From Salinisphaera sp035690525 (lineage in GTDB: Bacteria > Pseudomonadota > Gammaproteobacteria > Nevskiales > Salinisphaeraceae): 64,000 bases of DNA. Made by a program: the position numbers and the translations under genes. The notes beneath the pieces are model-generated. The model was given only the letters and a program-made list of their open reading frames with translations, ran no database searches and was not told where the DNA came from. Shown piece after piece: positions 16,929 through 25,612 of the stretch (positions within the stretch are counted from its first letter, which is position 1; the number at the start of each line of letters is the position of its first letter). Location: contig NZ_DASSKM010000135.1 of assembly GCF_035690525.1 (NCBI RefSeq), forward strand, positions 1 to 64,000, written 5' to 3'.

Positions 16929-18179
16929 ATGTTTAGACCGCTCGAACTGGCGCTCGGCCTGCGCTACACGCGCGCCAAGCGGCGCAATCATTTTATATCG
17001 TTCATCTCGTCGATATCGATGGGCGGGATCGCGCTGGCCGTGATGCTGCTGATCACGGTGCTGTCGGTGATGAACGGGTTCCAATCGGAACTGCGCAATC
17101 GCATCCTGGGCATGGCGGCGCACGTCGAGATTCAGGCGACCGACGGCGCGTTGCAAGGCTGGCAGGATCTGCGCAAGCAGGTCGACCGGAAGATACCGCA
17201 GGTGATGGCCTCGGCGCCCTATGTCTCCGGCCAGGGCATGGTGCGCAGCGGCCGCGCGATTTCGGGCGTGTTGCTGCGCGGCGTGGTACCGGCGCGCGAG
17301 AAGCATGTATCGGACGTGGCCAGCCATATGGTCGCGGGTTCGTTCGATTCGCTGCAGGGCGGCACGTACAACATGGTGCTGGGCGTGGATCTGGCGCGCC
17401 GGCTCGGTGTCGGCATCGGCGACGACGTCGATCTGCTGATCCCCGAGGCCAATGTCACGCCGGCGGGCATCGTGCCGCGCTTCCGGCGTTTTCATGTGTC
17501 GGGCATCTTCTCCGTCGGCATGTACGAGTACGACAACGGCATGGTCCTGATCTCGATGCAGGACGCCGAGACGCTCTATCACATGGGCGACGGCGTGACC
17601 GGACTGCGGCTACGGCTCAAAAACTTGTTCAAGGCGCCGCAGGTCTCGTATCAGCTGTCGCAGTCGCTGCCTTATCGTTACCGCGTGACCGACTGGACCG
17701 AGCAGAACGCGAACTTTTTCCACGCGATCGCCACCGAGAAGACGATGATGTTCATCATCTTGAGTCTGATCATCGCGGTGGCGGCGTTCAATATCGTGTC
17801 CATGCTGGTGATGGTGGTCACCGACAAGCTGGGCGATATCGCGATCCTGCGCACGCTGGGCATGAAGCCGAAGTCGGTGATGGCGATCTTCATGATCCAA
17901 GGCATGCTGATCGGCGTGATCGGCACGGTGATCGGCGTGATCCTCGGCGTGCTGCTTTCGATCAATATGGAAAACATCGTGCCGTTCGTGGAAAAGGTGC
18001 TGCATACCGATCTGCTGTCGGCCGATGTCTACTACATCAGCCAGCTCAAGGGCGAGCTGCACGAGGCCGACGTGATCCGCATCTCGGGGCTGTCGCTGTT
18101 GCTGTCGTTCCTGTCGACGCTGTACCCGGCCTGGCGCGCGGCGCGCGTGCAGCCGGCGGAGGCCCTGCGCTATGAGTGA
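16929..18179 (+). CDS. lolC: lipoprotein-releasing ABC transporter permease LolC/LolE
   Basis: 416 aa. One N-terminal membrane helix (near 25-50), a large periplasmic domain, and three C-terminal helices with FtsX/MacB fold, ending PAWRAARVQPAEALRYE, the standard LolC/E tail. The first residues, RPLELALGLRYTRAKRRNHFISFIS, are typical. With LolD it extracts mature lipoproteins from the inner membrane and hands them to LolA. Only one permease gene is present, so the transporter may use a homodimer (LolF-like) rather than separate LolC and LolE, unless a second gene lies elsewhere. The stop overlaps lolD by 8 nt. Confidence 0.93.
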   Translation: MFRPLELALGLRYTRAKRRNHFISFISSISMGGIALAVMLLITVLSVMNGFQSELRNRILGMAAHVEIQATDGALQGWQDLRKQVDRKIPQVMASAPYVSGQGMVRSGRAISGVLLRGVVPAREKHVSDVASHMVAGSFDSLQGGTYNMVLGVDLARRLGVGIGDDVDLLIPEANVTPAGIVPRFRRFHVSGIFSVGMYEYDNGMVLISMQDAETLYHMGDGVTGLRLRLKNLFKAPQVSYQLSQSLPYRYRVTDWTEQNANFFHAIATEKTMMFIILSLIIAVAAFNIVSMLVMVVTDKLGDIAILRTLGMKPKSVMAIFMIQGMLIGVIGTVIGVILGVLLSINMENIVPFVEKVLHTDLLSADVYYISQLKGELHEADVIRISGLSLLLSFLSTLYPAWRAARVQPAEALRYE

Positions 18180-18882
18180 TGAGCCAACGGAACTGGTGCT
18201 GTCGTCGAAGCGGCTGACCAAGACATTTACCGAGGTCCGGGAACCGGTCACGGTGCTCGAAGACGTCGATCTGGATGTGCCGAGCGGGGCGCGAATCGCG
18301 GTGATCGGGGCTTCGGGCTCCGGCAAATCCACCCTACTGCATTTGCTCGGCGGGTTGGATATGCCCAGCAAAGGCACGGTGCATATCGCCGGCCAGGACA
18401 TGACCCACCTATCGGACGCCGCCCGCGGCCGGCTGCGTAACGAAAAGCTCGGTTTCATCTATCAGTTCCATCATCTGTTGCCCGAGCTGACCACGATCGA
18501 AAACGTGGCCATGCCGCTGCTGATTCGGCGCGGTCCCAACGGCCCGGCGCTGAAGCGCGCCCGCGAACTGCTGGAAAAGGTCGGCCTCGGCGCGCGGCTC
18601 GAACACAAGCCGACGGAACTGTCCGGCGGCGAGCGCCAGCGCGCGGCGGTGGCCCGGGCGCTGGTCACGCGGCCGGCCTGCATTCTGGCCGACGAGCCGA
18701 CCGGCAATCTCGATCATCGCACCGCGGCGAGCGTGTTCGATCTCATGCTCGGGTTGAACGCCGATTTGGGCACCAGCCTGGTAATGGTCACCCACGATCG
18801 CCAGCTCGCACAGCGCATGGACCAAATCTGGAGCCTGACCGACGGCCGGCTCGCGCCGGCGGCGCTCACCGATCTGACCTGA
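18172..18882 (+). CDS. lolD: lipoprotein-releasing ABC transporter ATPase LolD
   Basis: 236 aa ATPase subunit. Walker A is IGASGSGKST (near 42-51), the Q-loop IYQFHHLLPELTTIENV is the LolD-specific stretch, the signature is ELSGGERQRAAVARAL, and Walker B is CILADEPTGNLD. It powers release of lipoproteins by the adjacent permease. The ATG lies inside the end of lolC, giving tight translational coupling. The next gene, comEC, follows after about 100 nt. Confidence 0.96.
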   Translation: MSDEPTELVLSSKRLTKTFTEVREPVTVLEDVDLDVPSGARIAVIGASGSGKSTLLHLLGGLDMPSKGTVHIAGQDMTHLSDAARGRLRNEKLGFIYQFHHLLPELTTIENVAMPLLIRRGPNGPALKRARELLEKVGLGARLEHKPTELSGGERQRAAVARALVTRPACILADEPTGNLDHRTAASVFDLMLGLNADLGTSLVMVTHDRQLAQRMDQIWSLTDGRLAPAALTDLT

Positions 18883-18982
18883 CTCCCGAGTCCGGGCGCG
18901 CGGTGGCGCAAAACCTCGCCAAGCTCTAGTCTCTGATTCGGGGAGAGCGGCCGCCCGATCGGCCGCGGCTTGGGGGGAAATG

Positions 18983-21292
18983 ATGGGCCATCGGTCGGCC
19001 GGCGCGATGCCGGCGTTCGCGGTGCTCGACGATATCCGGCTGATCGCGGCCGTCGCGGTGGCGGCCGTGGCCGCGGTCTATCAATGCCCCAGCCTGCCGA
19101 GCCCCGCTTGGCTGCTCGCCCCGCTTGCGCTTTGTCTGCTGCGCTTCCCGGGTCGCGCGCTATTGGCGTTGACGTGCATGCTGACGGCTTGGAGCCTGAT
19201 TCAGGCGCGGCATCAGATGGCCGATCGGCTGCCGGCGGCGGCCGACGGCGAGATCGTGTCGCTGACCGGTCACGTGGTCGGTTTGTCGGAGGTCGGCCGC
19301 TATCGCACGCGGTTCCAGGTACAGACCGACCCGATGCAAACCATTGAGCCGGCGCGCCGGTTGCGGCTGTCCTGGTATAGCGATGCGCCGCGGCTTGTGC
19401 CCGGCGACTGTCTGCACATCAAGGCCAAGCTCTCGACGCCGCACGGCTCGGCCAACCCCGGGGGCTTCGACTATACCGCCTGGCTCTGGCGCCAGGGCAT
19501 CGACGCCACCGGCTACGTACGCGATTCCAGCCCCTGCCGTGCGCCGCCGCGCTGGAGCGTCGACCGGCTGCGTTACCAGGCGATGCAGCGTCTGGCGCCG
19601 ATACTCGACCAGCGGCCGATGCGCGGTCTGATCGAGGCGTTGTCGCTGGGCGTGCGCCAACACATCACCGATGCGCAGTGGTCGACGCTGCGCGCCACCG
19701 GCACCACGCATCTGGTGGCGATCTCCGGCCTGCACATCGGCCTGATCGCCGGATTGTTGTTCGCGATCGCAAAGTGGCTGGCGCTGCGTTCGCCCTGGGC
19801 GCGCAACGCCCGGCGGATTGCCGCCGTGGCGGCCATGGCGGGCGCGCTGGCCTACGCCGCGCTCGCCGGCTGGGCGGTGCCGACCCAGCGCGCGGTGATC
19901 ATGGCCGCGGCGTTTTTTATCGCGATCGTCGTCGAACGGGAAATCGGCGCCGGACGCGCCCTGGCCTGGGCGGCGTTGGCGGTGGTCGCCTGGCATCCGG
20001 CGGCGGTGATTGCGCCCGGGTTCTGGCTGTCGTTCACGGCCGTGGGCTGGCTGATCTGGATCGCCACGCTGGCGCGCGGGCCGTGGTGGATGAAGGCGCT
20101 GTATTTTCAGATCGGGCTGGTGATCGTTCTCATGCCGCTCACGCTCTGGTTCTTCGGCCAGGCCTCGCTGGCCGCGCCGCTGATCAATGCGCTGCTCATT
20201 CCGGCGGCCGGTGTCGTCGTGCCGGCGGTGCTGTTCGGCGTGGTCGCCGCGATCATCGCGCCGAGCGGCGCCGGCGGCTGGTTGCTCGGTCATATTACGG
20301 CGCTGCTCGGCGCGGCCTGGCCCGGCCTGGAATGGGCCGCGCGTTGGCCGCTGGCCGCGTTTCATCATGTGCTGCCGGGGCCAATCGCTCTGCTGCTGGC
20401 GGTCGCCGGTCTTGGGCTCGCCGCGCTGCCGATGCCATGGCGTATTCGTGCGCTCGGAGCGATGCTGGTCCTGCCCGCGTTGATCGGCTGGCGGCCGCCG
20501 GGGCAGGTTATTGCCCCCGGGCGCTTCCGGCTGACCGTGCTCGATGTCGGCCAAGGCCTGGCGAGCGTGGTGCGCACCGCGCATCACACGCTGGTGTTCG
20601 ACGCCGGGCCGGCCTACCGCACGGGATTCGACGCCGGCGCCATGATCGTGGTGCCGTATCTGCGCGCAGTCGGGCGCACCCGCGTCGACCGACTCCTGAT
20701 CAGCCACGGCGATATGGACCATATCGGTGGCGCCGCCGCCATCATGGACAAGGCCGACGTGGTTCATCGGCAAGGCGCCCGGAGTGACGATCCATGCCGC
20801 GCCGGTCAGCATTGGCGCTGGGACGGCGTGACTTTCGATCTGGTGTATCCCACGGCCAAACGGGCCGCCACGGCAACCGAGAGCAACCAACATTCATGCG
20901 TGCTGCGTATTCATTCTGCGCGCGCCAGCGCGCTGCTCACCGGCGACATCGAGGCGCCGGGCGAACGCGAGCTGGTGGCACGCATGGGCGCGGCGTTGGC
21001 CAGCGATGTGCTCGTGGTGCCACATCACGGCAGCGCCACCTCGTCGTCGGCGGCGCTGCTCGATACGGTGGCGCCCCGAGTCGCGCTGGTGTCGGCGGGA
21101 TGGCACAACCGCTGGAACTTTCCGCGCCCGGTGGTCGTCGAGCGCTACCGCGCGCGCGGGATTGCGCTGTTCGACACCGCGACCGGAGGCGCGCTGCAGG
21201 TCGCCTGGCCATCGCCGCACGATCCACGCGTGGTGCGCTGGCGTTACCGGTACCGTCGCTTCTGGCAACAGCCGCGGCCGGGTAGCGGGTAG
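18983..21292 (+). CDS. comEC: DNA internalisation protein ComEC/Rec2
   Basis: 769 aa from ATG 18983; an ATG at 18980 is also in frame, but the GGGGGGA site is better spaced for 18983. Order of parts: N-terminal membrane helices, an OB-like DUF4131 segment (SLTGHVVGLSEVGRYRT), the multi-span Competence domain (GTTHLVAISGLHIGLIAG near 240, then WAVPTQRAVIMAA), and a C-terminal metallo-beta-lactamase domain (LDVGQGLASV, SHGDMDHIGG, LLTGDIEAPGE, VPHHGS). ComEC forms the inner-membrane channel for single-stranded DNA in natural transformation. Together with type IV pilus genes in the same window it supports competence potential. Confidence 0.95.
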   Translation: MGHRSAGAMPAFAVLDDIRLIAAVAVAAVAAVYQCPSLPSPAWLLAPLALCLLRFPGRALLALTCMLTAWSLIQARHQMADRLPAAADGEIVSLTGHVVGLSEVGRYRTRFQVQTDPMQTIEPARRLRLSWYSDAPRLVPGDCLHIKAKLSTPHGSANPGGFDYTAWLWRQGIDATGYVRDSSPCRAPPRWSVDRLRYQAMQRLAPILDQRPMRGLIEALSLGVRQHITDAQWSTLRATGTTHLVAISGLHIGLIAGLLFAIAKWLALRSPWARNARRIAAVAAMAGALAYAALAGWAVPTQRAVIMAAAFFIAIVVEREIGAGRALAWAALAVVAWHPAAVIAPGFWLSFTAVGWLIWIATLARGPWWMKALYFQIGLVIVLMPLTLWFFGQASLAAPLINALLIPAAGVVVPAVLFGVVAAIIAPSGAGGWLLGHITALLGAAWPGLEWAARWPLAAFHHVLPGPIALLLAVAGLGLAALPMPWRIRALGAMLVLPALIGWRPPGQVIAPGRFRLTVLDVGQGLASVVRTAHHTLVFDAGPAYRTGFDAGAMIVVPYLRAVGRTRVDRLLISHGDMDHIGGAAAIMDKADVVHRQGARSDDPCRAGQHWRWDGVTFDLVYPTAKRAATATESNQHSCVLRIHSARASALLTGDIEAPGERELVARMGAALASDVLVVPHHGSATSSSAALLDTVAPRVALVSAGWHNRWNFPRPVVVERYRARGIALFDTATGGALQVAWPSPHDPRVVRWRYRYRRFWQQPRPGSG

Positions 21293-21405
21293 CCGCGGAT
21301 CAGACGCATGATTATCATGCGCGTTGGTCATGGCGAGCAGTTCGACAAAATCGCTCGCCCGAGCCAGCCGGCCGCCGTGGGCGCCGGCGTCAGGGAGCAA
21401 TCCAG

Positions 21406-23175
21406 TTGGTGCGCAAGAAGATCCATACCGACATGCCGATGGGGGAAATCTACCCCCGGCTGCTGCGCTATAGCTGGCGCTACAAACAATGGTTGGGCTT
21501 CGCGGCGATCGGCATGGCGATCTATGCCGGTACCGACACCGCGCTGATCTATATCCTCAAGCCGCTGCTCGACGGCAGCATCGTCGATCGCGACCCGTGG
21601 ATGATCCACTGGATCCCGATTTTCATGCTGGGCCTGTTCATCATGCGCGGCATCGCGGGCTTCGTGTCGAACTACGGTATGGCCTGGGTGGCCAACCGCG
21701 TGGTCTACAACGTGCGCTCGGACGTGTTCGAGAAGTTCCTGCATCTGCCGGCGAGCTTCTTCGACCGCAACACGACCGGCCGCACGACCGCCATGCTGAC
21801 CTACTACACGAGCCAGATCTCGGGTGCGGCGACCAGCGCGATTACCATCGTGATCCAGGATTCGCTGCGTATCGTCGGCTTCACGCTGCTGATGTTCTGG
21901 ATCAACTGGTCGCTGGCCCTGATCACGCTGGCCGTCGGGCCGATCATCGCGCTGATCGTGAGCCACGTATCCAAGCGGTTCCGGCGCTACAGCGCGAGCA
22001 TCCAGCAGTCGATGGGGGACATCACGCATATCAGCGAAGAAGTGCTGACCGGCCAGCGCGTGGTCAAGGTGTTCGGCGGCGAGGCGTACGAACGCGGCGC
22101 CTTCGAGCGCGTGAACGAGCGCAACCAGCGCATCGCCATGCGTAAAGCGACCACGAGTGCGGCCAGCGTGCCGGTGATTCAGTTCATCGCCGCCATTGCC
22201 ATCGCGTTTGTGGTGTCGGTGGCGGTGCGCAACACCGGCGGCGGCGTGATGACGCCGGGCGATCTGGCGACGTTTTTCGGCGCCATGATGGGCATGATGG
22301 GCCCGATCAAGCGGTTGACCGGCGTCAATGCCACCATCCAGGCCGGCATGGCCGCGGCCGGGGCGATCTTCGAGCTGATCGACGAGCCGGGCGAGCCGGA
22401 TCGCGGCAGGCGCGCGATCGAGCGGGCCGCGGGGCGGATCGAGGTCGAGGGCGTGTCGTTCCGCTACCCGGGCAGCGAGCACGATGTACTGCGGGATATC
22501 AGCTTCAACGTTGAGCCGGGCCGGACGATCGCTTTTGTCGGCCGCTCGGGCAGCGGCAAGTCGACGCTGCTTTCGCTGCTGCCGCGCTTCTACGACGCGC
22601 AGCACGGGCGAATCGCGCTCGACGGGGTATCGGTTTTCGATTATCGGCTGGCCGACTTGCGGCGCCAGATCAGTTTGGTCGACCAGAACGTCGTGCTGTT
22701 TAACGACACCATCGCCGGCAATATCGCCTACGGCGCGCTGGGCGGCGTCGATCGGGCCACGATCGAGGAGGCCGCCAAGCGCGCCTACGCCGCCGAATTC
22801 ATCGAATCGTTGCCGAGGGGCTACGACACGTTGGTGGGCCAGAACGGGCTGATGCTCTCCGGCGGGCAGCGCCAGCGCATAGCGATCGCCCGGGCCCTGC
22901 TCAAGGATGCGCCGATTCTGATCCTCGACGAGGCGACATCGGCGCTGGACACCGAATCCGAAAAGGCGATTCAGCAAGGCTTGGACAACCTGATGCGCGA
23001 CCGGACGACGCTGGTGATCGCGCACCGGCTGTCGACCGTTCAGGACGCCGATCGCATCGTGGTGATGCACGATGGACGGCTGGTCGAGCAGGGCAGCCAC
23101 GCCGAACTGATGGCGCACCGTGGGCATTATCGCAGCCTGCACGAGATCCAGTTCGCGCATCCGGACAACGTGTGA
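21406..23175 (+). CDS. msbA: lipid A export ATP-binding/permease MsbA
   Basis: 589 aa half-transporter from TTG 21406 (8 nt after AGGGAG) or the next codon, GTG 21409. The N-terminal six-helix domain includes the MsbA-like DNYGMAWVANRVVYNVRSDV-type stretch. The C-terminal ATPase has Walker A FVGRSGSGKSTL, signature MLSGGQRQRIAIARALLKD and Walker B ILILDEATSALD, then the H-loop IAHRLSTV. It flips core-lipid A across the inner membrane. The stop overlaps the lpxK GTG, and with kdsB this forms a lipid A/Kdo operon as in other Gram-negatives. Confidence 0.95.
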   Translation: MVRKKIHTDMPMGEIYPRLLRYSWRYKQWLGFAAIGMAIYAGTDTALIYILKPLLDGSIVDRDPWMIHWIPIFMLGLFIMRGIAGFVSNYGMAWVANRVVYNVRSDVFEKFLHLPASFFDRNTTGRTTAMLTYYTSQISGAATSAITIVIQDSLRIVGFTLLMFWINWSLALITLAVGPIIALIVSHVSKRFRRYSASIQQSMGDITHISEEVLTGQRVVKVFGGEAYERGAFERVNERNQRIAMRKATTSAASVPVIQFIAAIAIAFVVSVAVRNTGGGVMTPGDLATFFGAMMGMMGPIKRLTGVNATIQAGMAAAGAIFELIDEPGEPDRGRRAIERAAGRIEVEGVSFRYPGSEHDVLRDISFNVEPGRTIAFVGRSGSGKSTLLSLLPRFYDAQHGRIALDGVSVFDYRLADLRRQISLVDQNVVLFNDTIAGNIAYGALGGVDRATIEEAAKRAYAAEFIESLPRGYDTLVGQNGLMLSGGQRQRIAIARALLKDAPILILDEATSALDTESEKAIQQGLDNLMRDRTTLVIAHRLSTVQDADRIVVMHDGRLVEQGSHAELMAHRGHYRSLHEIQFAHPDNV

Positions 23176-24161
23176 GCGGGTCGGCGCTTTCGAGGGCCAT
23201 CCAGCGCCGCTGGTACGGCCAGCGCTCGATCGCGGCGTTCATTCCCCTGGCCGCGATTTACGGCGCGATTGTCGCGCTGCGCCGGACCGCTTATCGCCGG
23301 GGTTGGCTGCGCGCGCAGCACGTCGCACGGCCGCTGATCGTGATCGGCAATCTCGGCGTGGGTGGCAGCGGCAAGACACCTCTCACGCTCGCGGTGGTCG
23401 AACGCGCGCGCGCGCTCGGCTTGCGGCCCGGCGTGATCGCCCGCGGTTACGGCGGCCGGTCGGCGTGTTATCCGTTGTCGGTAGCGGCCGATACGCCCGC
23501 CGCCGAAGCCGGCGACGAGCCGGTGCTGATCGCGCGGCGCGCGGCGGTGCCGGTCGTGGTGGACCCCGATCGGGTGGCGGCGGCACGCCATCTGTTGGCG
23601 CGCGCCGATGTCGATCTGATCATCGCCGACGATGGTTTGCAGCACTACCGGCTGGCGCGCGACGCCGAAATCGCCGTGGTGGATGCGCGCCGCGGCTATG
23701 GTAACGGCTGGCTGCTGCCGGCCGGGCCGCTGCGCGAACCGCGCACGCGTCTGGCGGCGGTGAATATGGAATGTGTGCACGGCGTGCGGCGCGATTTTTG
23801 GCTCGAGGCGGGCGCGGCCTATGGTCTCGCCGACGAGCGCACGCGCCGGCTCGACGACTTCCGTGGTGCCGCGGTCCATGCGATAGCCGGAATCGGCGAG
23901 CCGGCGCGCTTTTTCGACATGCTGGAGCAAGCGGGCCTGAGCCTGATCCGGCATCCCGTGCCCGATCATCATCGCTATCGTCCCGAGGATCTGGACTTCG
24001 GCGACGATCGCCCGGTGCTCATGACCGAAAAGGATGCCGTAAAATGCGCCGCTTTCGCGCGTACGCACTGGTGGGCGGTGCCGGTGATCACGCGGCTGTC
24101 CGTTTCCTGCGAGCGTGCGCTGGATGCGCTGCTTGCGCGCTTTGCCGGTAAGAGTTCATGA
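23172..24161 (+). CDS. lpxK: tetraacyldisaccharide 4'-kinase LpxK
   Basis: 329 aa. It phosphorylates the 4' position of the lipid A disaccharide at the inner membrane. The single N-terminal helix near 20-35 is followed by the P-loop region VIGNLGVGGSGKTPLTLAVVE, GVIARGYGGRS, the conserved IADDGLQHYRLARD with the catalytic Asp region near 155, and a C-terminal FPDHHRY-like block (HPVPDHHRYRPEDL). GTG start overlaps the msbA stop; the TGA overlaps the kdsB ATG. Length and motifs are standard. Confidence 0.96.
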   Translation: MSGSALSRAIQRRWYGQRSIAAFIPLAAIYGAIVALRRTAYRRGWLRAQHVARPLIVIGNLGVGGSGKTPLTLAVVERARALGLRPGVIARGYGGRSACYPLSVAADTPAAEAGDEPVLIARRAAVPVVVDPDRVAAARHLLARADVDLIIADDGLQHYRLARDAEIAVVDARRGYGNGWLLPAGPLREPRTRLAAVNMECVHGVRRDFWLEAGAAYGLADERTRRLDDFRGAAVHAIAGIGEPARFFDMLEQAGLSLIRHPVPDHHRYRPEDLDFGDDRPVLMTEKDAVKCAAFARTHWWAVPVITRLSVSCERALDALLARFAGKSS

Positions 24162-24901
24162 ATTTCCACGTCGTCATCCCGGCCCGGCTCGCCAGTACGC
24201 GTCTGCCGGGCAAAGTCCTGCGCGAGATCGCGGGCGTGCCGATGATCGAGCACGTGTGCCGGGCCGCGGCCGCGAGTTCGGCCGCTTCGGTGATCGTGGC
24301 CACGGATTCGGCGCAGATCGCGGCCGTGGCCGAGGGCGCCGGCGCGCGCGCGCTGATGACGCGCGCCGATCACGGCTGTGGCAGCGACCGCATAGCCGAG
24401 GTGGTGGCCGGCCGGGCCTGGGCCGACGACGCGATCGTGGTCAATGTTCAGGCCGACGAGCCGATGATGCCGCCGGCGTTGATCGATCAAGTCGCCGGGG
24501 CGCTGGTCGACGACCCGGGCGCCGCCATCGCCACCGCCGCCACGCCGATCGAAACGGCCGAGGACTTCATCAACCCGAATATCGTGAAAGTGATCGCCGC
24601 CGCGGGTCGGGCGCTGTATTTCAGTCGCGCGCCGATTCCGTTTCAACGCGATGGCGACAACACCGACTTGGCCGGCATGGCGCGCCGTCATCTGGGCATC
24701 TACGCCTATCGTGTGGCCGCCCTGCGCGCGTTTGCCGCGGCGCCGCCGGGGCGGTTGGAGCGCTGCGAATCGCTGGAACAGCTCCGGGCCTTCGAGATCG
24801 GCCTGCCGATCGCTCTGGTCGACGCGGTCGCCCTGCCGGGCCCGGGGGTGGATACCGAAGCCGATCTCGCCCTCGTCGAACGCAAAATGCAACGCACATG
24901 A
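24158..24901 (+). CDS. kdsB: 3-deoxy-manno-octulosonate cytidylyltransferase (CMP-Kdo synthetase)
   Basis: 247 aa cytosolic nucleotidyltransferase that activates Kdo with CTP for lipopolysaccharide inner core synthesis. The N-terminal VVIPARLASTRLPGKVL is the CTP-binding signature; HGCGSDRIAEVV, VNVQADEPMMPP, YFSRAPIPF and the C-terminal GVDTEADLALVE are also family blocks. It is coupled by 4-nt overlaps to lpxK upstream and the phosphatase gene downstream. Confidence 0.96.
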   Translation: MNFHVVIPARLASTRLPGKVLREIAGVPMIEHVCRAAAASSAASVIVATDSAQIAAVAEGAGARALMTRADHGCGSDRIAEVVAGRAWADDAIVVNVQADEPMMPPALIDQVAGALVDDPGAAIATAATPIETAEDFINPNIVKVIAAAGRALYFSRAPIPFQRDGDNTDLAGMARRHLGIYAYRVAALRAFAAAPPGRLERCESLEQLRAFEIGLPIALVDAVALPGPGVDTEADLALVERKMQRT

Positions 24902-25401
24902 CCAACCCAAGCGCCGAAATCCGTGTCCTGTTCGTGTGTCTTGGCAATATTTGTCGTTCGCCGACCGCCGAAGCCATCATGCGCCAACGTCTGCAAGCCG
25001 CCGGGCTCGCCGACCGCGTGCGGGTGGACTCGGCCGGAACCGGGCCTTGGCACGTGGGCGATCCGCCGGATCGGCGGGCCAGGGACGCGGCGGCCGGGCG
25101 GGGCTACGATATGAGCGCGTTACGCGGACGTCAGGTCGCGCCGGCCGATCTCGCCGCCTTCGATTACCTGATCGCGATGGATGAGGGTAATCGGGCCGAT
25201 CTTTGCGCACTGGCCGGCGGGCGCGGCGAGTTGCTCGAGCGCATCGCGCTGCTCGGCGACTTCAGCCCCATACACGCGGGGCAGCCGGTGGGCGACCCCT
25301 ACTACGGCGGCCCGAACGGTTTCGAACGCGTGCTCGACATGATCGAAACCTGCGTCGAGGGCCTGATCGCCGATATCCGCGCGCGCCTCGACACAGCGTA
25401 A
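24898..25401 (+). CDS. low-molecular-weight protein tyrosine phosphatase
   Basis: 167 aa from ATG 24898, which overlaps the kdsB stop; the open frame continues upstream but the family starts here. The catalytic P-loop is CLGNICRSP (the C-x5-R-S motif near residues 14-21) and the general-acid Asp is in GDPYYGG near 130. It dephosphorylates phosphotyrosine; homologues often regulate polysaccharide export, which fits its place after the lipid A/Kdo genes. The stop codon TAA at 25399-25401 coincides with the first bases of the second palindromic repeat, so insertion may have supplied or trimmed the C-terminus. Confidence 0.92.
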   Translation: MTNPSAEIRVLFVCLGNICRSPTAEAIMRQRLQAAGLADRVRVDSAGTGPWHVGDPPDRRARDAAAGRGYDMSALRGRQVAPADLAAFDYLIAMDEGNRADLCALAGGRGELLERIALLGDFSPIHAGQPVGDPYYGGPNGFERVLDMIETCVEGLIADIRARLDTA

Positions 25402-25571
25402 TACCAACCCTCATAAAGATTGATCGATCTTCATGAAGCCAGAATTCGTCCGCAAATGAACGCTAATAAACGCGAATGAAAGCGAGGAAAGCGCATAAGC
25501 GCGTCTTATTCGCGTTTATTAGCGGACTGTTTTTTGGCCGGTAGGTCATTGCTTTTGCAGGTTGGTATAAC
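25399..25571 (+). repeat. MITE-like palindromic repeat, copy 2
   Basis: About 173 bp, same orientation as the copy at 10302. The outer 70-80 bases on each side are essentially identical. It differs by one base near the middle and lacks about ten bases in the right hairpin arm, which here reads TTATTCGCGTTTATTAGCGG. The terminal inverted repeat ATACCAACC/GGTTGGTAT is intact. The element starts on the stop codon of the phosphatase gene and ends about 40 bases before the rne stop. Confidence 0.88.
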
Positions 25572-25612
25572 GCCGGCGCCCGGCCGAACCGGGCGTTGGC
25601 GCTGAGCCGGGA

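Noticed and set aside
19160..20893. 577-codon minus-strand frame opposite comEC
   Set aside because: Arg/Gln-rich shadow translation with no recognisable domain.
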